A DNA stretch of 64,000 nucleotides from Siphonodentalium dalli (taxonomy: Eukaryota > Mollusca > Scaphopoda > Gadilida > Siphonodentaliidae): NCBI GenBank assembly GCA_032622095.1, contig CP136061.1, forward strand, positions 117,870,754 through 117,934,753, given 5' to 3'. Under the pieces are notes generated by a model. It was given only the letters and a program-made list of their open reading frames with translations. It was not told where the DNA came from and did not search any database. This document shows positions 40,072 to 50,264 of the stretch, piece after piece. A program made the position numbers and the translations under genes. Each line of letters begins with the position of its first letter. Positions within the stretch are counted from its first letter, which is position 1.

Positions 40072-41988
40072 ATGCGGAAGACAACGTCCTTTTTCGTCTT
40101 AGTTTCTTGCACACTTCTGCTACTACACGGAAGCCGATCCGAAACTGACTATTCTTCTCCGATAACAGAGATAGAGAAAAGTTATCACAGCGACATAAAA
40201 GAGACAGAACACCATGCCAACATATTGACAGATAAGAATTCAGATGATGAAAGCGATATCGTGAATGTCGATTTTGAACCAGATCCCCCAGGAGAAGAAG
40301 TGCTCGAACAGCCCAACACCGATGATCGATCCACCCCGCGTAGCACGAGACATCAAACCCGGGGCCGAATGATGAACAACAGAAAGGAGAGAAGAACCGA
40401 TGTGACGAGAGAACGAAGAGCAGTCCAAGAAAGATCCTCGTCACGTAGAGTTGAACGGGTTCGAACGGAAAGAAGGCGCCAGTTAGACGTCAAGCGCAGG
40501 AGAAACGCTGATGGTGAATTCAGACGAACGGTGGTTGGTGTTAGAAGAACTGAAAGAAGACGCTTGGAGACACGAAGAAATGTTCCTACGAGCAGGCGCA
40601 TGGAGGCACGGAGAACTGTTCCAACAGACAGGCGCATGGAGGCACGTAGAACAGCAACACATATGAGAGTAAGAGGTGTCAATATGAATAACAACAGGCG
40701 AAGGGTGTTAGAATCCCACACAGACCAGCGAAGGGTGACGCCTTCGAGCATACGACAACGGGTTACTCGATCGGAATCGCGCCAACGACGAAATCGAGAT
40801 TCGAAGATCAGACGTCAAAGGTTTGCGAGTCGAAGTAGAATATATGATACCAGAGGTCCAAGATTGGTCACATCGCGAAGGAACTTTGTTGTGGATTTGA
40901 GCCAAAGAAGTCGCAGGGAATTCAGACACCAACTGGATATTACCAGAAAGTCAAGGGACGTAACTAGACGAACAAGAACGCAGGTTAATGCGCGTCGGAC
41001 GAGAAAGTCGAGTGAAGCTGTTATCGAAGCGGTAGAGACATTGTCTAGCGACGCACCGAAAGGTGAAGCAACTGTACCCGCTGGTTATCAGAGAACAAAC
41101 CGCGGAGCTACCAACAGGCGTCAGAAAACAATAGAGAAAGTCAATGAAACCAGACGAGTTCGAGCTCGCACATCAAAAAGGACCAACTACGAAAGAAGAC
41201 GTGTATCTATTCGAGTGGGTGATATAACCCATAGAAATATACAGCGATCTAATCGAAATGGCAGGAAGAAGGTCAAGAATGTATCATCTAGCGTACGTGA
41301 TACGAGACAAAGTAGGATAAGGCAAGATAGACGACGGGTGACCATCGCGGCTGGCGCGAGGCGGGAATCTCGACGCCAAAGTGGAGTATCCAATCGGAGA
41401 TTGACTCTTGCTGGACCAACAACTCAAAGAATTGTTTCCCCGAGAAGATTATATCGGACAAGCACGGTCCGGATTGCTCGGACGACGGCTCAACAAGTTC
41501 CTTCTGGGCGCAGAGTATATCGGACAGACGTGGTCCGGCAGAGTAGACGTGCGCGCGTGAGCATAAATAGGAGCCTTGCTATACAGGTTACTGAAAAGAC
41601 AATCGAATATGGAGTCTTCCCGAAGGACCTTACGATCACCGAATCTACCATTGGCTCACGATACACAACCCTTTTTATGCGGCACACCAGGAGGGTGACG
41701 TCATCGAGAAGGGCTCAAAATAGACGAACAAGGAACAGAAGCTCACGAAAACGTCCAACGCAAATCACCGTAGCAACATATAAAACCCTCGGCAAAGTTG
41801 GAGAAGAAGATCCCTCACGAAGCACATACACCCAGGTTGAACATAACTCAGTCGCCACAACCAACGACACGACGTGTGGTCGAGACGTATGTAAGCAACA
41901 ATCAATACTCAATCCTGGAAAGCACCTTTCAGATCACGGGTTGACATTTGGCGCACCAACACCAGTAGAAACGTCGGTAAGTGAATAG
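40072..41988 (+). CDS. Secreted, highly arginine-rich protein of unknown family
   Basis: A single open frame of 638 codons beginning at ATG 40072, 15 bases after a good acceptor (TTTATTTATTTCCAG to 40056), so a 5' non-coding exon lies upstream. Residues 1-23 form a signal peptide (basic start, then FFVLVSCTLLLLHG, cut near SRS/ET). Residues 24-85 are acidic. Residues about 86-560 are about one quarter Arg (roughly one in five over the whole chain), with many RR and RRR clusters, low-order repeats such as RRMEARRTVPTDRRMEARRT, and no predicted fold. The tail (from about 560) is less basic and holds the only mature cysteines (CGRDVC). ETS|GTAAGT at 41977 is a perfect donor in phase 0, so the last residues (VSE, stop) are probably intron and the protein may continue. 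Candidate roles, all inference: extracellular matrix or shell protein, DNA- or polyanion-binding protein, or a precursor cut at dibasic sites. Confidence 0.7.
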   Translation: MRKTTSFFVLVSCTLLLLHGSRSETDYSSPITEIEKSYHSDIKETEHHANILTDKNSDDESDIVNVDFEPDPPGEEVLEQPNTDDRSTPRSTRHQTRGRMMNNRKERRTDVTRERRAVQERSSSRRVERVRTERRRQLDVKRRRNADGEFRRTVVGVRRTERRRLETRRNVPTSRRMEARRTVPTDRRMEARRTATHMRVRGVNMNNNRRRVLESHTDQRRVTPSSIRQRVTRSESRQRRNRDSKIRRQRFASRSRIYDTRGPRLVTSRRNFVVDLSQRSRREFRHQLDITRKSRDVTRRTRTQVNARRTRKSSEAVIEAVETLSSDAPKGEATVPAGYQRTNRGATNRRQKTIEKVNETRRVRARTSKRTNYERRRVSIRVGDITHRNIQRSNRNGRKKVKNVSSSVRDTRQSRIRQDRRRVTIAAGARRESRRQSGVSNRRLTLAGPTTQRIVSPRRLYRTSTVRIARTTAQQVPSGRRVYRTDVVRQSRRARVSINRSLAIQVTEKTIEYGVFPKDLTITESTIGSRYTTLFMRHTRRVTSSRRAQNRRTRNRSSRKRPTQITVATYKTLGKVGEEDPSRSTYTQVEHNSVATTNDTTCGRDVCKQQSILNPGKHLSDHGLTFGAPTPVETSVSE

Positions 41989-42021
41989 GAGTATTACAAT
42001 GATTGATCACAACCGGGCATG

Positions 42022-42300
42022 TCCTTTCACGACAGGAGCTCCGCTGGTGCAGCGTTAAATATCATGTGCCTATGAATTCTGTCTCTTATGTATATACGCG
42101 AGTCTCCCATAGGGAGCCTCGCATATGTACAATAATGAACTTGCTTACAATTATATAGGTGAATTATATAGGTAAATATTGTTAGGCCAATGTATTCTCT
42201 TAAATATGCGAGGTTCCCCATATTAGACTCGCATATATAAGAGAATGCATTGGCACAAGGTTTTTGCAAAATTTCAAGAAGCTCCAGTCATGAAAGATAT
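42022..42300 (+). mobile_element. piggyBac-like MITE family 1, eroded ends
   Basis: CTTTCACGACAGGAGC at the left, AGCTCCAGTCATGAAAG at the right, both palindromes present; terminal TTAA lost. It lies just downstream of the donor of the Arg-rich exon. Confidence 0.7.
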
Positions 42301-43041
42301 TATGCATAGAACTGCTGTGCCTCACGGATCCTTCCTATGGACTTGCTCAGTAAATAAATTTGATAAGCTAGTATCCAAACACTATATCAATTGGAAGAAT
42401 ATAGCAATCAGCTAAGATATTCCAATATTCCAATACGTCGACAGTACCATTTCAGAGAACAAAACGTTAATAACTAAGCACGAGTGTAAATATTTACTAA
42501 TTTATTCGGGACGCATTGTTGAGCATAAACATTACGGTAATGATTCAGCTAAAAATATTCACTGCATTCAATTAGTTTATTACAATGACGTTGTTTTCTG
42601 CCTATTTTTATATCAAATTTATGAAAATAACTTATTTTGGCATGATACGTTGTTATTCCGTTCAAACCACATCAGTGGAGTGTTTCATATCACTTTAATA
42701 AGACGAACGAAAGAAATGTTTTCATAACTATTTGGCGAAACAGTTATTGCTTTATAGAAAATTCGAAACGCTCGGATCCATATGTCCCACTTCGGATTCG
42801 TCATTCACACGTCAAGTTGTCCACCCATATATATATATGTCACAGCTGGAAATGTGAAGGACACGAAACAGCTACATGTATATGTAGTTCTTTTGTAATG
42901 TATGTGATGAGTCTCCGGTGTTGGCATACACAGAAATTGAGATATATATATGTATGGCCAAAAACTACCCGTCTTGGATATTGTTTGCCGGACATGCTCT
43001 TGTCTGTAAACGTTCAAACTGAAACAGTCACTACATTTCAG
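42301..43041. other. Probable intron, nothing recognised
   Basis: AT-rich stretch between the Arg-rich exon and a candidate next exon. A short open frame (42817 onward) leads into that exon but lacks conserved content. Confidence 0.35.
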
Positions 43042-43109
43042 ATCCCGATAAAGATAGAGACTCCAAGGGATACTATCGTTGCTGTGAAAGAAACGGAATC
43101 TGTTATAGG
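43042..43109 (+). CDS. Candidate second coding exon of the Arg-rich gene
   Basis: Acceptor CTACATTTCAG ends at 43041; donor ATAGG|GTAAGA at 43110. The 68 bases read IPIKIETPRDTIVAVKETES and VI in the frame demanded by the phase-0 donor at 41977, exiting in phase 2. No homology supports it, and no following exon in matching phase could be fixed in the window. Confidence 0.35.
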
Positions 43110-43764
43110 GTAAGAATAATTCAAGCATCAATATCTAAGTTTGGTACTCTCTTGACTTTGTCATAATCATAGTGCCAAAGTGGTCCATAAACACATTAGA
43201 CGAGATGTACGAAGCTTGTGTATTATGCACGCCGTGACTGTGACTAGAACGCAGGGACGTTTCCGCTTACTGTATCTGAGGTATATGTAACTATGCCAGA
43301 AACAAATGCCGAAAGCGAAAAATATTGTGCAAAATCCTTAATGAAAAGAGCATCTATTTCCATCATTGACCAACCTTCATGACATGTGGCCCAAGAGCAA
43401 CAATGCGACTCGGCAATATAAACCGTTACTCTCAGTGTCCAGCTAACATCCGATGTTAGCAAATAATGATCCTATAAACAAAATCACACCATATCATGCA
43501 GTGGGAGGCCCAGGATACACGCACAATGGCACATACCATACATGAAATCAACACTTCGCGTGTACATTGTTTGCTCTGGGAAGGTGAACATGTAATTCGG
43601 TTGACATTTTGTGCAACCAATTCCAAGACTCAACCAGTACAGATATAATATCAAGAATGAATCAGAGACCAAGTTGAAAGCAGGACACGCTTTCAATCAA
43701 TTCTCTAAATCACAGATCACAATACTGGTCTGTTGAGGGGTCATATTTTGTGGCATAGTTCCGT
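43110..43764. other. Nothing recognised
   Basis: Short ORFs on the minus strand only (43244-43462 and 43484-43696), with no known motif. Confidence 0.4.
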
Positions 43765-43831
43765 TTAACCCTTTAATGACGGAAGCTGCGCTGGTGCAGC
43801 ATTAAATATGTGCCAGTGCATTCTCTTATAT
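43765..43831 (+). mobile_element. piggyBac-like MITE family 1, left-end fragment
   Basis: TTAACCCTTTAATGACGGAA, then GCTGCGCTGGTGCAGC and ATTCTCTTATATG, after which the similarity stops. Confidence 0.7.
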
Positions 43832-44888
43832 GACAATATCCTGCTCATCTGTGAAGTGTGTATGTTTCTCGATTGAACATCGATCTTTAAAAAAAAACAT
43901 GAAATATGCGTAAAAACAGAGGGTTTCTCTTGTGTTTTGGGGAATATTAAAGCAAGCGTAACCTAAACAAGCATTATAAATATTTTGTTATTGATGTTGT
44001 TGTTGGAAGAGTTGCTGCGAAGTGGTAGAGCATCTTTAAATATGATATCCGACGCTGTATGTTCAGCGCTGGTGGTATGATCCAGTTCTTTGAGACGAAC
44101 GTACGGTTATATCCACTGCCTGACTGCCATGCCTTCTACGCACTATAGGGCAATATATTTTGATGTTTCACGATGTACTAATATATAAGTGTTTGAGTTA
44201 CTCATGGGTGCGATCTAATTATTTTTTGGTATCGAAAACATACAGATGGCGGTTTTATGGTGTCAAATAGGACATGACATCTTTAATCGTAATTGTACTT
44301 TTGCGAAACCTCTATATTAAGAGTATGAAGAGACATATAGTGAATTAACCACCAACTCAATCATGACTAATTCTATATGTGAAGGACCTCATTATGGGCC
44401 CACTTTCATATAACATAACTCTAATATAAGCATAGGCAGTGCATAATGAATTAGTCGCGGGTGGTAAGTTACGTGAGGATAAACGTCTTCAAATGACAGC
44501 TTAATAGACAATGAATTCCAACATAGTTTCGTCACCTTCGGCATCATTTAAACAAGCAGCCTACACTTTACATTTAGATTTACCACGTGAGTGTCTAATA
44601 TACACGTACTCTTCAGACTTAATCCTGGTAAGATCATACACGATTGTCCGTTTAGGGATAAAATTAGACTTAAAAGGACATGGCTCATTCGAACTTCCAA
44701 ATGGAAATGCAAATGGCTGGTTTTTGTTTGGGACCCAAACTTCGTGTTGCATGTTTTATGATTCCAATGCGTCTTCTGTGACATATGTATACATTTATAA
44801 TGCAGGCAGAAATGTAGCTCAAGATTTCATCGACCTATTTTGATACTGGGAAAAAATCTAAAGCGAATACTATTAGGAGTATTTTAGA
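43832..44888. other. Intergenic, nothing convincing
   Basis: A 110-codon + strand ORF (44511-44843) has no recognisable domain. Possible splice signals at 44575 and 44630 do not fit the Arg-rich gene's phase. Confidence 0.35.
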
Positions 44889-45832
44889 GGGCAAACCGCC
44901 ATGTGGCTTTAACCATCGACGTATATTGTATGGATAGGACACAAAGCAATTCCCGCGTTATCTCGCGATCGGCGTTACTTCGATCGCAGCTGGCGAGAAT
45001 TGCTGCCAGTGGAAGTTAGCGTAGTAACCAGTGTAAACAATCTATAGCGATTACGCTTGTCTCGCGTAATTTCGCTGTTTAATGCAGGTCGATGGTATTA
45101 ATAAACGATATTTGTGTTACGTTAAATCAACGAAACCAACGAAATTAATATGCTAGTGATAATAAAAGAATATAATTACCCAAATAAGACGATTTTTCGC
45201 CGTTTATTTTCCCATGCAAACAAATTTGAGTGTAAACTGTAGTACTGACTACTGTGCCTGTGGCCATACTATGATACTACTTGCCCTTGGCAGTTGGTTA
45301 CTAGTTAGCAGGACGCCGTTAATAAACGCACTTTGTCACTTTGTGTTTATGCAACATTAATACCTTGCCTTATAGTATTAATCACACCATCAGTTGATAA
45401 TAATTACGTTTTACAGGAAGCCATTGTTTGTAAACACACAACAACTCAAGCCTTCAAGTTCAAGGTGCCATAGGGATTAGGAACCAAGCCTTGCGTCCAC
45501 TGTCTCTAGTCATAACAAACTCACCTGCCTAAATTTATAAAATAACATACTCTTTGTCTGTGTATCATGTTTACAATAAAGTTGCAAAGAATGCACATAA
45601 GAGTATAATGTATATTGTTAATGCAAGTGCCGTCTAATTTCCCAGACGTGGGAACCAATTTCTCTAGAAAATAACAGTCACGCTGAAGAATGTCAATTCG
45701 GAAATGAAGCCGAAAGAGTAATCTCGCGAGTAATCTCGCCAGTTCTCTCCGATCGCGAGATTTCGCTAAAAATAACACTGAGCTAACGAGAGTTTCATAT
45801 CCATTTAATATAGATCGATGCTTTAACACTGC
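44889..45832. mobile_element. Degenerate inverted-repeat element
   Basis: Left AGGGCAAACCGCCATGTGGC, then ATCGACGTATATTG; right end, read in reverse, AGGGCAGTGTTAAAGCATCG then ATCTATATT. Subterminal TCTCGCGATCG and CGATCGCGAGA also pair. Borders are approximate and no target duplication was found. Confidence 0.45.
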
Positions 45833-46485
45833 CCTGATAAAGCCGTCGCTTGGGCGTTGAGTAATACGATATTTATATTTCCGATCAGATTATTCTGTTT
45901 CAGCAATGAAGTTTCAGTGAAAGTCGCTGATATAACAATAGGATAATCGAATAAAGGCTTACTCAAGTTGAAACAAAAGAAAGTGTGTCAAAAATATAAC
46001 TATGATAAACTCTCTGCAATGAACAGCTCAATTTGCTGTGAGAGGATTCGGTTGGGTGGTGTGGTGCTGATACATGTAATTACGACACCCACCAACTGTA
46101 ATACGTTTCCACCGACTGCGTGGAGTGTTATTCCTTGAAGACACGTGGCGGTTCGAATTCCCAAAGTATACAGATAGTTGTTACCGCTCATGTCGCGAGA
46201 ACGTCTAGACTTCAAATTATCTTGGGGCGTCAACTAATATGGTTGCCAAGTGACGTCCATCTACAAGACACCGGTGCGTGCATGGGCTGACATCTTTCGT
46301 CTATTTATTATATAATATGTCAAGAATGGTGGCAAAACTAATAAAGTACAAGGTTTGGTCGAACTCAGTGTACTTCAACCACAGCCATCCAGTCCACCCC
46401 CTGACAATTCTCTATAATGTTCTGTCTTCCCTAGAACCTCTCTGGCTGTAGCGGTTATCAAAAAAGTTCAACAGCAACGCTAGCT
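45833..46485. other. Nothing recognised
   Basis: CGGTTCGAATTCCC near 46144 resembles a tRNA B box, but no A box at the right distance or cloverleaf is apparent. Confidence 0.4.
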
Positions 46486-46491
46486 GTAACA

Positions 46492-48076
46492 TATGGAAGG
46501 CCATTTGTGTCAAAAATCAAAGTGCCAGTTTTCAAATTCTAAACTTCAACTGCGGGATTTTGTGTTGACGCGTCAGCGAGTCAATATCTGGAAGTCACTA
46601 CCAGGTGGTATTGCACTACCATGCATCATCAAAATATGCTGTCCGAAATCAAAGAAGACACCGAGCTGTCCGTGCCCTCTTAGCCAATATCGGATTTTTA
46701 TGGGGTTAATAATACCGGCCGGAGTCGAGTGAGAGAGTAAGATTTTCTAGGTTGACCTCGTGTGGTATGTCGCTACGTTATACCGTCGAAATATAGTGTT
46801 CACGGGTCCATTGGGCCTCCCGGGCGGTCCCCAGGTTTTTTGTTTGTTTATACACTATTTTACCGGAATTTGAGGGGTTAATAACATCGGCCGTGGACAC
46901 GTCAACGAGTCAATATATGAAATTAACACTCAGGTGTATTGCACTACCGAGAATCACCAAAATAATCTGTCTGAAAACACACGAAGACACCGGTAATCAC
47001 ATAGGCTCTTTTAGCCAATATCGGCATTTGTGGTGTTAATATGACCGGCCGGGGACGAGCGAGCGAGTAAATTTTTCTATGTTGCCCTCAGGTGGCATGT
47101 CGCTACGTTATAACGTCGATATATTGTGTCCACGGGCACTTGGGGCCACCGGGCGGTCCCCGGGTGGTAATTAGTCACACCGAAGTAGAGCATGCGTAAA
47201 GCGGATCTTCCTATCCCGATTCCTTCCAGTCTCTACCGTAAAGGTCAAACACAGGGAGCGCTCATTATTTCTGTATTCAAGAATGTGGGTGACCTTCACC
47301 TTCAGAAATGTAATAAAATTGTACTGTATTTCACAGCTTTCCTTTTAGAATGCAGTTTCTTTATTTTAAAATCTTTTTTTCTCACTTCAGTTCTCATGAA
47401 TCCGGATTCTTAATTTTGAAATATTGTTTTCTTTTTGCAATTCCCACCTGACATCTTCTAGACTGTTGTCTTTCCTAGACTCATACCTGACTCAATCGTA
47501 CCGATTTGCTGGCCTGGGTACTAGGCTAGTCTTTCCGACCTGCTTCGGACAACCCCGAATATTTAGTCGATTTTCGAAATTCGCCATAGAATCCACAAGT
47601 TAATTATTAGAACAGAACGTCTTAAATTCCAACTCTCGCAAACTTTCGTTACAAAAACTGGAAAATGAAGGCTGTGACACAAATATATAAACTTTTGCGT
47701 TTAAGAACTGAAAACGGAATTTGTATATTCTAGATTTAGGCATGCAATATAGCCCTTTGGTCCTGATACCATTTGAACGTTATATTTGATTATTGTGTGT
47801 GCTGGAACGTGAAACGAATATTTTGCTTTCTAGAATCAGCAAACAGCACCCGTGTATATACATAATACGCCCAATTGGTTTATAAAATGAGCGTTGGGAT
47901 ACAAATGGCTTTCCTGAAATGAATATTTTGCCTTTTAGAATCAGTAAATAGCACCCATGTATAAGAATACGTCCAATTGGTTTATAAAATGAGCATTGGG
48001 ACACTTAAAACAAATAAATTGAAGTTTAGAATTTGAAAACTGGCACTTTGATTTTTGACACAAATGGCCTTCCATA
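46492..48076. mobile_element. DNA element with a roughly 58-bp terminal inverted repeat
   Basis: Left TATGGAAGGCCATTTGTGTC and on through GTGCCAGTTTTCAAATTCT; right is its near-perfect complement ending GGCCTTCCATA. Both sides are flanked by GTAACA (46486-46491 and 48077-48082). The interior contains a roughly 325-bp tandem duplication (about 46565-47170, with TTAGCCAATATCGG and TGTCGCTACGTTATA in each) and a roughly 105-bp duplication (about 47800-48000). No transposase. Confidence 0.8.
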
Positions 48077-48082
48077 GTAACA

Positions 48083-49914
48083 TGGCCAATATTTATGAAT
48101 CGCTATAATGTTATGTGGGTGCTTTGAGAAGACAATGCACACGCTGATCGTCAAATACTTGATATTTCCAATATATCGGCCGACTATTCCTCTCTGCCTG
48201 CTGCATGTTGTTCGACAGTAAGGATTCCCAATTTATTTGACTGACCGTCTGCTCTACGAGCATATATTCCATGAAAAGTTAGTGATTTCGATGGGGGTGG
48301 TAAAGCACAACGTCATGAACGTGTGCGCACATATAAAGGATTCTTGTTCATACATAGCCTAATCTGATTTTGTGACGTCACCAGTTTTACTGACAAGTGA
48401 AAACTGGACGAGGAGTATAAATGTCTCACAGTAGAACTGTACAGTTGTCGTAATCGGAAGTCAAGAGACCAACCTAAATCGGCAGACGTGCAACCTCCCA
48501 CGACCATTAGCAACAACCATGATCACCACGACGATCCCCCCAACATTTTTCTATTGCTGGTTATAGAAACATCATCAAATCATTATTTTGTTTTCGATTA
48601 ATGAGGACAAGAAGGCATATAATGAATTTCTTACGGTCTCCTGGATCAATTTCTCGGACCCTCGCCTTCGGAGGCGGACAGTTTTGGATAACACTCGAAA
48701 CGTGTCAGTTGTATCAATGTCAATGTATCTAGAAAGTTTTAATTTTCATGACAAACTGATTATTCCCCCAAATATATGGGAATTTGAAATAAGATAAATT
48801 AAGTTGACCGACATTATATTTCTACTATATATAGCGCTATACAAACACAGAATTTATTGAGCCTTACATTTTTCGCTCCGGTTTATTTTTCAATTAATAC
48901 ACAGCATCTGGGATAAAAGAGTGTCTGTTTTTCAGTATACTGTAGAGACTACTGTGCGAGACGAAATATCTTCAATATACAATTAACTTGAATCGAAAAG
49001 AAACACATAAATATGAACGGAGCAGAAGATACAACCAGGTTCACGCGAATTCGGTCAATAAACATTATGAAATGGACAAGCTTCTCCATCTAGTATCTCA
49101 AGCGGACAGCTCCCTCGGCGTCGAGCAATGTAATGGTTAATTTCAGTAAAATATTCCCCGTTCCCCTCTCGACAACATACAACTATCTTTACTTTTGAAT
49201 ACTTTGATGTTGGTTCATATTATATTATAATTTGTACCAAACGAACAGTTGCATATGTTTTATTATGTTTTTAAAACCGTGAGGTGGTGACCATGCACAT
49301 GTACATTATGGATTTTGGATTTCTCAGATAGCCGGATATACGACTGACCTAATATATACACAACATTTCGATTAGGGTCCATTCTTGCGACGAACTCTTG
49401 TGTACAGAATGTAATTAATAATAACTACCCGACGAAATAAGGATTATGTGAATCTTAATTTGTTGGAATCTATAAACTAATTTTAATAAGAACTAAAAAA
49501 ACCTCCACATATACACTCATTCGAGTGGGTTAGCTTTGGTTCGTTAATTACTCTCGCGTATATATGGTAACATTATGGTCCTATTACTGTCTGTCATATT
49601 CCGGCATTAGCCAACAAAAATGCGAGAAGACCTGAAATTTCCTATCAACTTTGTGCCTGTGTGTTACAATAATCAAGCTTTGAATTTTCGTTCAAAATAT
49701 CACCTGCGATAAAGAACGTTTAGGGTTTCCATACTCATTAAATCGTGAATATTAAAGAACATTTCTAACATGTTTGTGCTTGTTCTTATATTATTTTGGA
49801 TTTTCTTGTGTGTTCTTCGGAATGCCTACATCTGTGTTACGAATGAAATTGAAAAGTGCTTAAAATCGTTTGTGAAAATTTGGATTAATTTAGTGTAAAA
49901 TATGATGGGGCATC
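48083..49914. other. Intergenic, nothing recognised
   Basis: AT-rich with scattered short ORFs; no motif, array or terminal repeats seen. Confidence 0.45.
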
Positions 49915-49918
49915 TGCT

Positions 49919-50130
49919 GTCAACCATTTCTACACTACATGGATTCTCCCACTCAGTTATGAAAGTATACATTGAAATGGTATATCGTTCGCCTGGAGGG
50001 GTATTCAGGAAAAACCAGCAGACGACAGATAATAAACGTGCAGAAGGATCCCTATTTATTGGAGGGAAATGTTCAGATAATAAGTTTAACAAATTGTTGA
50101 ACTTATTATCTGAACATTGCCTATGTGATA
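49919..50130 (+). mobile_element. piggyBac-like MITE family 2, partial
   Basis: TCAACCATTTCTACACTACA then TGGATTCTCCCACTCAGTTA, and the hairpin AATGTTCAGATAATAAGTTT / complement (50068-50117). The foldback element at 50156 inserted just past it. Confidence 0.65.
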
Positions 50131-50264
50131 ACTACTCGTCAATGATGCTTTAGTGAGCTCCATGAATTTAGTTCCTTGTTCCTTGTTCCTTATTCGGCTC
50201 CTTATTCAAATCTTTTTAGTTCCTTGTTCCTTGTTCCTTATTCGGCTCCTTATTCAAATTCAGC

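Noticed and set aside
40043-41912. Several minus-strand ORFs opposite the Arg-rich exon
   Set aside because: They are shadows of the strongly biased + strand codons and lie antisense to a long ORF with signal peptide and splice sites.
44576-44629. Possible third exon of the Arg-rich gene (acceptor near 44575, donor GTAAGA near 44630)
   Set aside because: Joining it to the phase-2 end at 43109 gives an immediate TGA in the required frame.
44511-44843. 110-codon + strand ORF
   Set aside because: No recognisable domain, AT-rich codons, overlapping ORFs on the other strand, and splice signals that do not match the neighbouring gene's phase.
46120-46200. Possible tRNA gene (CGGTTCGAATTCCC)
   Set aside because: Only a B-box-like motif is seen; no A box or cloverleaf could be formed.
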